Shown: positions 7,881-15,621 of the stretch, in pieces | Numbering within the stretch: the first letter of the stretch is position 1 | How the letters are laid out: each line of letters begins with the position of its first letter | From: Peribacillus faecalis | Lineage (GTDB): Bacteria; Bacillota; Bacilli; Bacillales; DSM-1321 | DNA: 64,000 nucleotides | Direction: 5' to 3' | Assembly: GCF_014712675.1 (NCBI RefSeq) | Contig: NZ_JACXSI010000018.1 | Span: 1-64,000 of the forward strand | Program-made: the position numbers and the translations under genes | The notes under the pieces: model-generated | The model's input: only the letters and a program-made list of their open reading frames with translations | What the model was told of the DNA's origin: nothing | The model's database searches: none

Positions 7881-8609
7881 TTACTGATCCTGACGCACAA
7901 AGGAATAGATTGTCAAAACTGTTCCGATTATGCCGCTTAAAAAAACAGACAATACCGCTATCCAAAAATAGATACTCGATGCCGACATGAGGCTTGCAAT
8001 CGAAGCTGCTGACCAAGGTACGGCAATAGCCAGTTTCAGCATGCCCATTGAGGTTTGCGTCCCTGCTATGGCAATGACAGTAAAGATAAACGTGACGAGC
8101 AGTGATGGATAAAATAATGTCCGCTGCAAAACAGTTATCCATAATACCGGCAATGATGCGACAAAGAGAAAGCCGCTATTTTTAGCTACTAACAGAAAAA
8201 TCAATTGTACGCCCGACCAGCCAAATGAAGCCGGATAAACCAATCGATAGCCGATCACAATCACAACCGCAACTAAACATGCCGTTATAATATACCACAT
8301 CGCCCAAACAAGGAGCTTTGCGACAATAAATGAAACTCTGGAAACAGGAGCGTTCAATATATTAATCAAAGTACGGTCCTGGTATTCCCGCTGCATTAAA
8401 AATGTAATAAAAAATCCGCTCATAATCGACAGTATAAGAGAATTCATCAATATTAGCGTATAAATCCATTCGGTATCATCCGGGACAGAACCAATCATCA
8501 TATCCTTTGCAATCAACACAATTTGCACACTTAAGACCATTATCGTACAAAGTAAAGCAAATGTGCTCTTTTTCTGTTTTAGAAATTCTGCCTGTAATAT
8601 ATCAATCAA
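7881..8609 (-). CDS. ABC-2 type exporter permease (BcrB-like)
   Basis: This integral membrane subunit of an ABC exporter has six hydrophobic segments. The start chosen is a TTG at 8609, giving a protein that opens L-I-D-I-L-Q-A-E-F-L-K-Q-K-K, the usual beginning of this family. GGGGGTGAG lies just upstream. The longer frame to 8648 has no ribosome site. The start overlaps the stop of the ATPase gene by a few bases, so translation is coupled. Family members export peptide antibiotics such as bacitracin or lantibiotics, or serve as immunity pumps; the substrate here is unknown. Confidence 0.85.
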   Translation of the reverse strand: MIDILQAEFLKQKKSTFALLCTIMVLSVQIVLIAKDMMIGSVPDDTEWIYTLILMNSLILSIMSGFFITFLMQREYQDRTLINILNAPVSRVSFIVAKLLVWAMWYIITACLVAVVIVIGYRLVYPASFGWSGVQLIFLLVAKNSGFLFVASLPVLWITVLQRTLFYPSLLVTFIFTVIAIAGTQTSMGMLKLAIAVPWSAASIASLMSASSIYFWIAVLSVFLSGIIGTVLTIYSFVRQDQ

Positions 8610-9525
8610 GACTCTCACCCCCGGTAATTTGCTTAAAGTAATCCTCAAGGCTGCTTCGCTTCACATATATCTCGAACACATCAATCCCGGATTTCATAAG
8701 TTCCCGGTTTATTATAGAAGTATCTTCGATTTCATCGATTATTTTAATAATATGCTGACCCTCTGATGCCAAATTTGTTATCGAGCATTGTTTCTGTAAA
8801 ATCTGTACGGCTCTTTCCGGATTAGAAACATGAATATAAACTGCTGCACTTTCTCTTTTTATTAAATCGGCATATGTGCATTCTTCAATGAGCTCACCAT
8901 TATGTATAATGCCTATATCATCAACAAGCTGTTCCATCTCTGATAATTGGTGACTAGAAATAAGGATGGTAGTGTTATGGTCATCGCGCAGTCTTTTAAT
9001 TAATGTCCGAACTTCAGCGATCCCAATCGGGTCAAGCCCGTTAGTCGGCTCATCTAATATTAGAAATTCAGGATTATGCACAATAGCATTGGCGATTCCA
9101 AGGCGCTGCTTCATTCCGACCGAATAACCAGAAAATTTTTTGTCATCTTTATAAGGGAGGCCTGCTATAAATAAAGATTTTTCAATTGCATCATGTTGAA
9201 TTTCCCCTCGCAATCTTGCAAAATACTCCAAGTTTTCCGTGCCGGTCATATTCGGATAAAAACCCGGAGACTCGATCAAACTTCCAATCTTGCTATAAAT
9301 ATCTTTACGATAGCTGTCCATTGACTGACCAAAAAGAGTAATTTCTCCATCAGTTTTTTTCGTCAATCCTAGAATCATTTTCATAATAGTAGTTTTGCCG
9401 GAACCGTTTCTGCCAATAAGACCGTAAGTACGCCCCTTCTTCAAATGTAGGCAAACTTTATTGACTGCGATTTGCTCTCCAAACTTCTTCGTGAGGTTTT
9501 TCGTTTCGGCCAACACCGCTTCCAT
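8602..9525 (-). CDS. ABC exporter ATP-binding subunit (BcrA-like)
   Basis: The nucleotide-binding domain comes first: Walker A GRNGSGKTT, the signature YSVGMKQRLGIA, Walker B EFLILDEP, and the H-loop in ISSHQLSE. About 80 extra C-terminal residues typical of bacitracin-transporter ATPases follow. The ATG at 9525 is preceded by GAGGGAG at 8 bp; the frame extends 21 codons further but without a ribosome site. It pairs with the permease at 7881. No two-component or GntR regulator is adjacent. A perfect 6-3-6 palindrome at 9603 may be the operator. Confidence 0.88.
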   Translation of the reverse strand: MEAVLAETKNLTKKFGEQIAVNKVCLHLKKGRTYGLIGRNGSGKTTIMKMILGLTKKTDGEITLFGQSMDSYRKDIYSKIGSLIESPGFYPNMTGTENLEYFARLRGEIQHDAIEKSLFIAGLPYKDDKKFSGYSVGMKQRLGIANAIVHNPEFLILDEPTNGLDPIGIAEVRTLIKRLRDDHNTTILISSHQLSEMEQLVDDIGIIHNGELIEECTYADLIKRESAAVYIHVSNPERAVQILQKQCSITNLASEGQHIIKIIDEIEDTSIINRELMKSGIDVFEIYVKRSSLEDYFKQITGGESLD

Positions 9526-9986
9526 CTTTACCACTCCCTCTTCATTATCTGACAAACTGCTTCTTTTACTATTACCCTTTCCCCGCAATCTGTAATCTTG
9601 CCTGCGCTATAAGCGCACACTTATTACAATTAAAGTAACGGTAACATACTATATTTGCAAGAGGCGATGAATTTATAATCATTCATTTAGAAAACAGAAG
9701 TCAATCTCTAAAGAACGAAACAGTTTATGCTTGCATAGAAAATAGTCTATAAGAGTTTAAAGGATTTTCCCCAAAAATATAGAATTCAAAACAAGTACCT
9801 TTCTTTTCAGTCACTTGTCTTTAACATTCGCAAATTGTGTCTGAATAGTGACAATTTTTAAATTTATCTTTACTTATTGTTCAACATCTCTTATTGTTTA
9901 ACGAAACTAGTAGTTGCATTTAGTATCTGGTATTAATTAAGGTGGTTTTAATTCTGATGATTTTATAATTGTAAGGAGGAGATTAG
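9526..9986. other. Divergent promoter region, about 460 bp
   Basis: It separates the leftward ABC exporter from the rightward acyl-CoA synthetase. It contains the palindrome at 9603-9617, then about 350 bp of AT-rich sequence with no gene. A TTGTTTAACGAAACTAG stretch and AAGGAGGAG at 9975 serve the rightward gene. No riboswitch fold was recognised. Confidence 0.4.
9603..9617. promoter_or_regulatory. Perfect palindrome upstream of the ABC exporter operon
   Basis: TGCGCT-ATA-AGCGCA is a perfect 6-bp inverted repeat with a 3-bp centre, 78 bp upstream of the chosen ATPase start. It is GC-rich within an AT-rich stretch. Position and symmetry suggest a repressor-binding site; the regulator is not encoded next to it. 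Confidence 0.4.
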
Positions 9987-11576
9987 ATGGACACACAAAG
10001 CTTGATTGCACCCAAAAAATACAATATTACTCATGAAATTGAAAAATTTAAGGATGAAGAGCAACGAAGCGCAATACGCTGGATTGATGCAAACGGCAAT
10101 CGTCAAACACTTACATATAAACATTTGATTGAGCAAATGAATCAATATGCAAATGCACTTGTTTCTTTCGGATTGAGTAAAGGAGATCGCGTTTTAATAA
10201 TGGTGCCTCGTGTACCGGAAGCTTACAAAGTATATTTGGCGTGTATCAAAGCAGGTATTGTGCCCATTGCCTGCTCCGAAATGTTAAGAGCATCAGATAT
10301 TGAATATCGGATCAATCATTCAGAAGCGAAGGCTGTTATTGTTTATAAAGGTTTGACAGAAGAATTCGAAAAAATCACTTCTTCGTACGATGCCTTAAAA
10401 TGCAAATTGATTATTGGCCAAGATCAAGATGATTGGATTCGACTTGATACATCAGCCGGAATACAAGCGCTTACGTTCGAAGCAGCCGATACTTCGAAAG
10501 ATGACATCGCCTTTTTATCCTATACATCCGGAACAACTGGAAAACCGAAGGCAGCTATGCATGCGCATAGTTGGGGATATGCCCATATTCGGACCGCTTC
10601 AACAAAATGGCTCGGTGTAAAAGAAGGCGACCTTGTTTGGGCTACAGCTGCACCAGGCTGGCAAAAATGGATATGGAGTCCTTTTTTATCAACGATTATG
10701 CTTGGTGCAACAGCATTTGTATATCATGGACCTTTCAATGCCGAAAAATATTTATCTTTAATTCAAGACGAGAAGATTAATGTCCTATGTTGTACGCCGA
10801 CAGAATATCGAATTATGGCTAAAACAGAAAAGATTGACCGCTTCGATTTGTCTTCTTTAAGAAGTGCTGTTTCTGCCGGCGAACCTTTAAACCGCCCTGT
10901 GATTGATACTTTCTTGAAATACTTTAATATAAAAGTGCGTGACGGATATGGTCAAACAGAAAATACTTTATTAGTTGGAACACTCGAGGGTATAGAACAA
11001 CGTCCGGGTTCTATGGGGAAACCGACTCCCGGCAATATCGTGAAAATCATTGATAATTTCGGAAACGAAGCACCGATTGGTGAAGTTGGAGATATCGCAG
11101 TGCATAAGTCTTGTCCTGCTTTATTCAAAGGTTACTATAAAGATCACGAACGCACACAAGCTGCTTTCCGTGGCGATTGGTATATTACCGGCGACCAGGC
11201 AAGAGCTGATGAAGACGGTTATTTCTGGTATGAAGGTCGAAATGATGACATTATCATCTCTTCAGGCTATACTATCGGACCGTTTGAAGTAGAGGACGCG
11301 CTTAACAAACACGAAGCTGTTCAGGAATGTGCGGTTGTAGCCTCCCCTCATGAAACGAGAGGCAGTGTCGTAAAAGCATACATTGTTTTAAAAGCTTCGT
11401 ATACCGTAGAAAATGAAACTCAGTTAATTCAAGAATTGCAAGAACATGTTAAATTGCTGACAGCTCCTTACAAGTACCCTCGTCTTATCGAATTTACTAA
11501 AGAATTGCCTAAGACAACATCAGGCAAAATCAGAAGAGTCGAATTACGAGCAAAAGAGCAGGAGCTTGCACGATAA
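9987..11576 (+). CDS. mbcS: Acyl-CoA synthetase (MbcS/acetyl-CoA synthetase-like)
   Basis: This complete 529-residue ANL-family enzyme forms an acyl-adenylate and then the CoA thioester. Motifs are YTSGTTGKPKAAMH (P-loop), GYGQTE, YITGDQ, GRNDDIIISSGYTIGPFEVE (hinge) and PKTTSGKIRR with the C-terminal lysine. The A/W-rich APGWQKWIWSPF segment marks the medium/short-chain acetyl-CoA-synthetase-like branch. Its length equals that of the branched short-chain enzyme MbcS/YtcI, as I recall it. Substrate choice (2-methylbutyrate, isobutyrate or similar) is inferred from family only. AAGGAGGAG precedes the ATG and a strong terminator follows. Confidence 0.85.
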   Translation: MDTQSLIAPKKYNITHEIEKFKDEEQRSAIRWIDANGNRQTLTYKHLIEQMNQYANALVSFGLSKGDRVLIMVPRVPEAYKVYLACIKAGIVPIACSEMLRASDIEYRINHSEAKAVIVYKGLTEEFEKITSSYDALKCKLIIGQDQDDWIRLDTSAGIQALTFEAADTSKDDIAFLSYTSGTTGKPKAAMHAHSWGYAHIRTASTKWLGVKEGDLVWATAAPGWQKWIWSPFLSTIMLGATAFVYHGPFNAEKYLSLIQDEKINVLCCTPTEYRIMAKTEKIDRFDLSSLRSAVSAGEPLNRPVIDTFLKYFNIKVRDGYGQTENTLLVGTLEGIEQRPGSMGKPTPGNIVKIIDNFGNEAPIGEVGDIAVHKSCPALFKGYYKDHERTQAAFRGDWYITGDQARADEDGYFWYEGRNDDIIISSGYTIGPFEVEDALNKHEAVQECAVVASPHETRGSVVKAYIVLKASYTVENETQLIQELQEHVKLLTAPYKYPRLIEFTKELPKTTSGKIRRVELRAKEQELAR

Positions 11577-11621
11577 AAAGAAGCGAGTAAGGATTTTTTT
11601 ATCCTTGCTCGCTTCTTTTTC
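11575..11621 (+). terminator. Terminator of the acyl-CoA synthetase gene
   Basis: A long stem, GAAGCGAGTAAGGAT paired with ATCCTTGCTCGCTTC, is followed by TTTTTC and starts at the stop codon. The A run at its left makes it usable from both strands. Confidence 0.85.
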
Positions 11622-11700
11622 TATCCAAAGGTTTTAGTAACTTTAAATGCTGTCGCTACTTTAGCTACTCTTTCACCTAATCTGGAATCTCTCGTTACTT

Positions 11701-11733
11701 AAAAACCGCAACTCTTCAGCTAAGAATTGCGGT
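11701..11733 (-). terminator. Terminator of the rhodanese gene
   Basis: Minus-strand ACCGCAATTCTT pairs with AAGAGTTGCGGT around a short loop and is followed by TTTTTAA. It lies 15 bp past the rhodanese stop codon. Confidence 0.75.
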
Positions 11734-11747
11734 AATGATCATATTTT

Positions 11748-12074
11748 CTATTCATCAGATGTATTCCAAGTGGTAATCCCGCCTTCCAAAACCGTTACAT
11801 CATATTGCTTTTCCTTCAATATCGCAGCACACTTTTTAGCAGAATTTCCTGTTGTACAAGTGACGACGATTTCTTGAGTTTTCGGCAAATCTTTCAAGAA
11901 GTCTTCATTCAAGTTAAAAATGAAGTCTTTCGGGATGTTAATACTCTTAATATTGCCGCCTTGAATATGATTTTTTTCATACTTTTCAGTTGCTCGAACA
12001 TCCAATATAAGTACTTGTTGCTCTTCCCGGATTTTTTGTTGCAACTGTTTTGGTGAAATGATTTTCAAATCCAT
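11748..12074 (-). CDS. Single-domain rhodanese-like sulfurtransferase
   Basis: This 108-residue rhodanese domain has the N-terminal VLILDVRATEKYEKNHIQGG signature and an active-site loop, CTTGNSA, with the catalytic cysteine at 73. The cysteine would carry a persulfide for sulfur transfer to an unknown acceptor. TGAGGTGGG precedes the ATG. The gene is monocistronic between two strong terminators, so context says nothing about the sulfur acceptor. Confidence 0.9.
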   Translation of the reverse strand: MDLKIISPKQLQQKIREEQQVLILDVRATEKYEKNHIQGGNIKSINIPKDFIFNLNEDFLKDLPKTQEIVVTCTTGNSAKKCAAILKEKQYDVTVLEGGITTWNTSDE

Positions 12075-12101
12075 TTTCCCACCTCATTTTTAGTTTTGTT
12101 T

Positions 12102-12137
12102 AAGAAAGACCGGTGGGATGTTCCCCCACCGGTCTTG
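12102..12137 (-). terminator. Strong terminator ending the GNAT/nitrilase operon
   Basis: A very stable GC-rich stem, AAGACCGGTGGG paired with CCCACCGGTCTT, lies 12 bp after the stop of the gene at 12149 and just upstream of the rhodanese ribosome site. It should insulate the two units. Confidence 0.85.
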
Positions 12138-12148
12138 TCCAATATACA

Positions 12149-12820
12149 CTATAAAGGCAGCAATTTCACATAATTACTCTTTGTCAGTTGTGCAATCATC
12201 TGAAGCCAACTTTCCGGTTTATTCGGTAAGACAGAATAATAGTCTGTCAGAAAATCAACTACCAAACTTGCAGATATTTCTTCAATTCTTTCATTCGTTG
12301 GCATAAAACAAAAATCAAGTCCGCTAACGGCTTCTCCATCATTTTTCCATGATGGATGCACATAAGCTAAATCCAAGCGTTTATAGCCAAGATGAGACAA
12401 TACCTCACGGCGGACAAACGGGTTCATCGGGGCAATACAACCGAAAGCGAAGTCTTCCTTTTTATATGGGTCATAAATTTCCGCAAACATGCCAAAAAGT
12501 TGCTTTCCATTTTCTTCAGCTAGGCGATTTAAATCGCTTTGGCGATTAGCGGCCAAAAATCGGCCAATCCCGAGTCCTGGTCTCCCGATAATTGTGAAGT
12601 CAGTCATAGCAATATTCCATATAGGGTAATAGCGATATTCTGTCGCTCCAACAACTTCTTCTTCATAGGCGGCAACATAAACACGAATACTCGGATCTTC
12701 AAGCGGTTCCTTCCACAAGGCGTATTCCAAAACTTCCTCAGGAGGAAAGACTTCTCCTAATAAACGATGCAGTTTCGTAAACAAAGGGTCTTCAATATTG
12801 GTAATTCGAATGTAATCCAT
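12149..12820 (-). CDS. GNAT-like protein, last gene of a three-gene operon
   Basis: This 223-residue soluble protein has an N-terminal GNAT-like layout (LHRLLGEVFPPEEVLEYALWKEPLEDPSIRVYVAAYEEEVVGATEYRY). A clear acetyl-CoA loop is weak: GRPGLGIGRFLAANRQ near 78-94 resembles the R/Q-x-x-G-x-G/A pyrophosphate loop. It follows the clearer GNAT at 12831 by 10 bp and has its own TAGGAGGAG. Probably an acetyltransferase of unknown substrate acting with the neighbouring GNAT and amidase. The family assignment is moderate. Confidence 0.65.
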   Translation of the reverse strand: MDYIRITNIEDPLFTKLHRLLGEVFPPEEVLEYALWKEPLEDPSIRVYVAAYEEEVVGATEYRYYPIWNIAMTDFTIIGRPGLGIGRFLAANRQSDLNRLAEENGKQLFGMFAEIYDPYKKEDFAFGCIAPMNPFVRREVLSHLGYKRLDLAYVHPSWKNDGEAVSGLDFCFMPTNERIEEISASLVVDFLTDYYSVLPNKPESWLQMIAQLTKSNYVKLLPL

Positions 12821-12830
12821 GCTTCTCCTC

Positions 12831-13496
12831 CTATTTAAACGGATTTCTCCATTCCATTAATAAGGCGTAGTGATGAGATTCCTCATCATCCAAATAGTTT
12901 TCAATAATAGTAGTCGGCGTTCTGCCGCAACTTAACAGAAAGTTAATGACCGGATCCTTAATCGTTCCGTCCATAATAGCCCCGACATACTTCTCCACTG
13001 ACAATTCATTCGCTTTTTTATGATATCCGGGAATTCTTCCGCCTCCAAGCAACCGTTCAAGCCCAAGGTAGATGACAGTTTGATACATCGTCTGCATCAT
13101 CAGCTTGCCGAGACCAAGTTTGCGATAAGACGGCCGCACACTAATATCGACAATATAAAGGGTGTTGCCATTGTAATCGTGATTGCCGATATATCCGTTA
13201 TCGGTGATTTCTTCCCATCGGTGTTTCGGATGGAGCGGATCAAACTGCACACATACACCAGTCATCGATCCCACTAGTTTGCCGTCGACTTCAATACAAA
13301 TAGCTCCTTCCGGAAATAAGGTGACATGATTGGACAGCTGTTGCCTATTCCACCAAAGCTCTTCCGGGAATGGTGGCGGAAAGCATTCCGATTGGATGGC
13401 TATCAGCTCTTCAAAATCAGCTTCTGTATAATTAAGGATAACAACAGGTAAAGGCTTGCCGTCACTCATACAATAAAACTCGCTTTCATATGCCAT
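12831..13496 (-). CDS. GNAT-family N-acetyltransferase
   Basis: This 221-residue protein shows the GNAT core: strand 4 with YIVDISVRPSYRKLGLGKLMMQTMY, where RxLGLG is the acetyl-CoA pyrophosphate-binding loop (near residues 123-128). It lies 12 bp after the nitrilase-family gene. In B. subtilis YhcX, as I recall, a GNAT domain and a carbon-nitrogen hydrolase domain are fused in one protein of about 510 residues. The sum of this gene and its neighbour (221 + 287) is close, but the genes are separate and in the opposite order. The substrate is unknown. Confidence 0.85.
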   Translation of the reverse strand: MAYESEFYCMSDGKPLPVVILNYTEADFEELIAIQSECFPPPFPEELWWNRQQLSNHVTLFPEGAICIEVDGKLVGSMTGVCVQFDPLHPKHRWEEITDNGYIGNHDYNGNTLYIVDISVRPSYRKLGLGKLMMQTMYQTVIYLGLERLLGGGRIPGYHKKANELSVEKYVGAIMDGTIKDPVINFLLSCGRTPTTIIENYLDDEESHHYALLMEWRNPFK

Positions 13497-13508
13497 AAAA
13501 CCACCCTT

Positions 13509-14372
13509 TTATTCGGATTTTTCCCAATCGACATACAAATCTGTTCTACGATCGCGCCATGTTGTAACAGACCCTTTCTCTCTCACTTCGTGAAGCAATG
13601 TCAAATCCAAGTCAGCAGTAATGAGCATATCTGCATTAATTTCTCCTTCTGCCATTAAACCTTTTGGCGGAAATGGAATATCATTCGGTGTAATGATAGC
13701 AGCCTGCCCAAAGTTAGCACGCATAAAATCGACATTCGTCAGAGAACCGACTGTTCCTGTCAATACGACATATACTTGATTTTCGATTGCTCGCGCATGG
13801 CTCGTATAACGGACACGATGAAAACCGTGACGGTCATCTGTACAAGACGGACAGAAAATGACATCTGCCCCTTCAGCCTTAGCCATTCTCACAATCTCAG
13901 GAAATTCAATATCATAGCAAGTCAAAATCGCGATTTTTCCTTTATCGGTATCGAAAGTCTGCAAGTAATCTCCGGCGTGCATATTCCATTCCTCAACCTC
14001 TGTAGGCGTAATATGCAGTTTTGCCTGCTCCTCAATGCGACCATCCGGGTAAAATAAATGAGCGACATTGTAAAGTTTGCCGTCTTTGCTTATGACATGC
14101 GTCCCGGCTATAATATGTATGTTTGTTTCTTTAGCGAACGTTGTAAATAATTCTTTATATTGGTCTGTGAAATCCGGAAGTTCATTAATGGTAAGAGGTT
14201 TGCCATCTTTTTTGATCGAAAGCAACTGTGTTGTAAAAAACTCGGGGAATAAAACAAATTCAGCTCCATATTCTTGGGCATTTTTTATATAATGCCCGCA
14301 TTGATGGGCAAATTCAGCAAAAGACGCAATATCATGCAGTTTGTATTGAACAGCAGAAACGCGCAGCTTCAT
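13509..14372 (-). CDS. Carbon-nitrogen hydrolase (nitrilase superfamily)
   Basis: This 287-residue amidase-type enzyme has the Glu-Lys-Cys triad visible: E44 in LFPEFF, K118 in AKLHITP and C152 in LTCYDIEFPE. It would hydrolyse a non-peptide C-N bond, probably an amide. It is the first gene of an operon with two GNAT-type genes, which suggests a pathway that acylates and deacylates an amine or an amino-acid derivative. AAGGAGTAATGATAA precedes the ATG. It resembles the C-terminal half of YhcX. The substrate cannot be read from sequence. Confidence 0.9.
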   Translation of the reverse strand: MKLRVSAVQYKLHDIASFAEFAHQCGHYIKNAQEYGAEFVLFPEFFTTQLLSIKKDGKPLTINELPDFTDQYKELFTTFAKETNIHIIAGTHVISKDGKLYNVAHLFYPDGRIEEQAKLHITPTEVEEWNMHAGDYLQTFDTDKGKIAILTCYDIEFPEIVRMAKAEGADVIFCPSCTDDRHGFHRVRYTSHARAIENQVYVVLTGTVGSLTNVDFMRANFGQAAIITPNDIPFPPKGLMAEGEINADMLITADLDLTLLHEVREKGSVTTWRDRRTDLYVDWEKSE

Positions 14373-14511
14373 TTATCATTACTCCTTTTATTTTCATAAT
14401 AATCAAATTATTACATACCCAGGAGTTTAAATACAATAATTTCCACACAAGAAAAATCATCTTGCATAACATAAGTAAATAGATTTATGCCTAATAATTA
14501 GAGGTGATTAC

Positions 14512-15096
14512 ATGGACTATACGTCTCCGGCTGCCCAGTTCCGCTTTGATGTCAATCAAAGTCCCTTATTTATAAAAGACCGTCAAAACTATATAAATAT
14601 TTTAGGTTCTAAACAATTGAATACGCTTGACAATGTATCTTTGCTCGATATTTTTCTCAGCAAAAATAACGTTGTCGAACCTCATTATCACCAAAATGCA
14701 GCTGAGCTTGTCTACTGCATTTCAGGAGCCGCGACGGTATCAATGTTAAATCCGTATACGAAACAAATGCTTCATTACCCGATTACTCCTGGACAAGTGG
14801 CAAATGTTCCGCAAGGCTGGTGGCACTATGAAGTTGCTTCTTCGGATCATACTCACTTGTTAGCGATTTTTAATGCGTCGACACCGGATGTGATTTTAGG
14901 GTCAGACATTTTAAAATTCACTCCCGCAAACATTATGTCCCATACGTATTGCATCAATGAAGACCAGTGGAAGCAAGCAGTCGCACCGATTAAAGCAACG
15001 ACCTATATTGGGCCATATAAAGAATGCGAACAAAAAGAAAACTTAACAAACCGTCATCATCCTTTTCCTGCTCACTCCCCTTGGTATTGGTCATAA
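14512..15096 (+). CDS. Single-cupin metalloprotein (oxalate-decarboxylase-like)
   Basis: This 194-residue protein has one cupin barrel. Motif 1, EPHYHQNAAELVYCISG, gives ligands H58, H60 and E65; motif 2, PQGWWHYE, gives H105. This set normally holds Mn or Fe. The closest general type is the half-domain of bicupin oxalate decarboxylase. The C-terminal 60 residues lie outside the barrel. GAGGTGATTAC precedes the ATG. It is divergent from the nitrilase operon with a 140-bp shared promoter region. The enzymatic role is not proven; it may be a binding or spore-associated protein. Confidence 0.8.
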   Translation: MDYTSPAAQFRFDVNQSPLFIKDRQNYINILGSKQLNTLDNVSLLDIFLSKNNVVEPHYHQNAAELVYCISGAATVSMLNPYTKQMLHYPITPGQVANVPQGWWHYEVASSDHTHLLAIFNASTPDVILGSDILKFTPANIMSHTYCINEDQWKQAVAPIKATTYIGPYKECEQKENLTNRHHPFPAHSPWYWS

Positions 15097-15122
15097 AAAA
15101 TTTAAAATAATTTAAAATAAAT

Positions 15123-15147
15123 GTGTAAAGTTTGTGTAACCGGGTAT
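15123..15147 (+). promoter_or_regulatory. Candidate sigma-B promoter
   Basis: GTGTAA, a 13-bp spacer and GGGTAT match the sigma-B consensus as I know it (GTTTAA, 12-15 bp, GGGTAT) at 11 of 12 positions. No gene with a ribosome site starts downstream for 470 bp, so it would drive a non-coding RNA or long leader. Confidence 0.45.
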
Positions 15148-15153
15148 ATATAA

Positions 15154-15502
15154 GTGACGAGGAAATAAAACAACTCGTCAAAGCTTTACAAAGTGGACGG
15201 TTGCTTACAATAATGAGTATCTTTTTAGCAGGAGAGCTCATGTAAGATGTTATGTGACACTGGTAAATACAGTAACTGAATGTGCAAGTCAATGATTTGA
15301 AAAATACGTGCTTAGATTACTACTTCCGCAATAAGCACAAGTTAAGTAAAACAGATAAGCTAATAATCTCGGGGAGCGACGAGAAAAGAGAACAGTTACT
15401 ATAAAAAAACCAAATCTATTTTCCATGAGAAAAGTAAGATTAAAGCAACCTTCCACTACAATTTAAAATAATCAAAGGCTGCCATAAAGGCAGTCTTTTT
15501 TA
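15154..15502 (+). ncRNA. Candidate non-coding RNA downstream of a sigma-B-like promoter
   Basis: From the GGGTAT box a transcript would begin near 15154. An early hairpin, GACGAG paired with CTCGTC, is separated by 12 nt, and a second CGACGAG at about 15380 could compete for the same CTCGTC. A 7-bp terminator hairpin with TTTTTT closes the unit at 15475-15502. Short frames within it (ending 15245 and starting 15282) lack ribosome sites. Alternatively the region is a decayed gene. The call is speculative. Confidence 0.3.
15475..15502 (+). terminator. Plus-strand terminator before the first GT-C gene
   Basis: GGCTGCC pairs with GGCAGTC (one G-T pair), with a short ATAAA loop, followed by TTTTTT. 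No coding sequence ends immediately before it, which supports a transcript in the preceding gap. Confidence 0.65.
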
Positions 15503-15545
15503 CTTTAAACATCTTTCACAATATAATTCAAATACTCATCTTTTC

Positions 15546-15577
15546 ATGTATTCAATCAAATGGAGATAGTATATAAT
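15546..15577 (+). promoter_or_regulatory. Promoter of the first GT-C gene
   Basis: An ATGTATTCAA block is followed after 16 bp by a TATAAT -10 box embedded in a dyad-rich GTATATAATAATAC. The same two blocks at the same spacing lie before the second paralogue at 17375, so the promoter was duplicated with the gene. Confidence 0.5.
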
Positions 15578-15621
15578 AATACTGAAATAATTTCGGTGAA
15601 AAATTAAATTTCGGAGGTTAT

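Noticed and set aside
7801-8142. Minus-strand frame overlapping the MscS start and the ABC permease
   Set aside because: It is a shadow of the permease in another frame.
14990-15292. Minus-strand frame overlapping the end of the cupin gene
   Set aside because: It overlaps a well-supported gene and has no ribosome site or family features.
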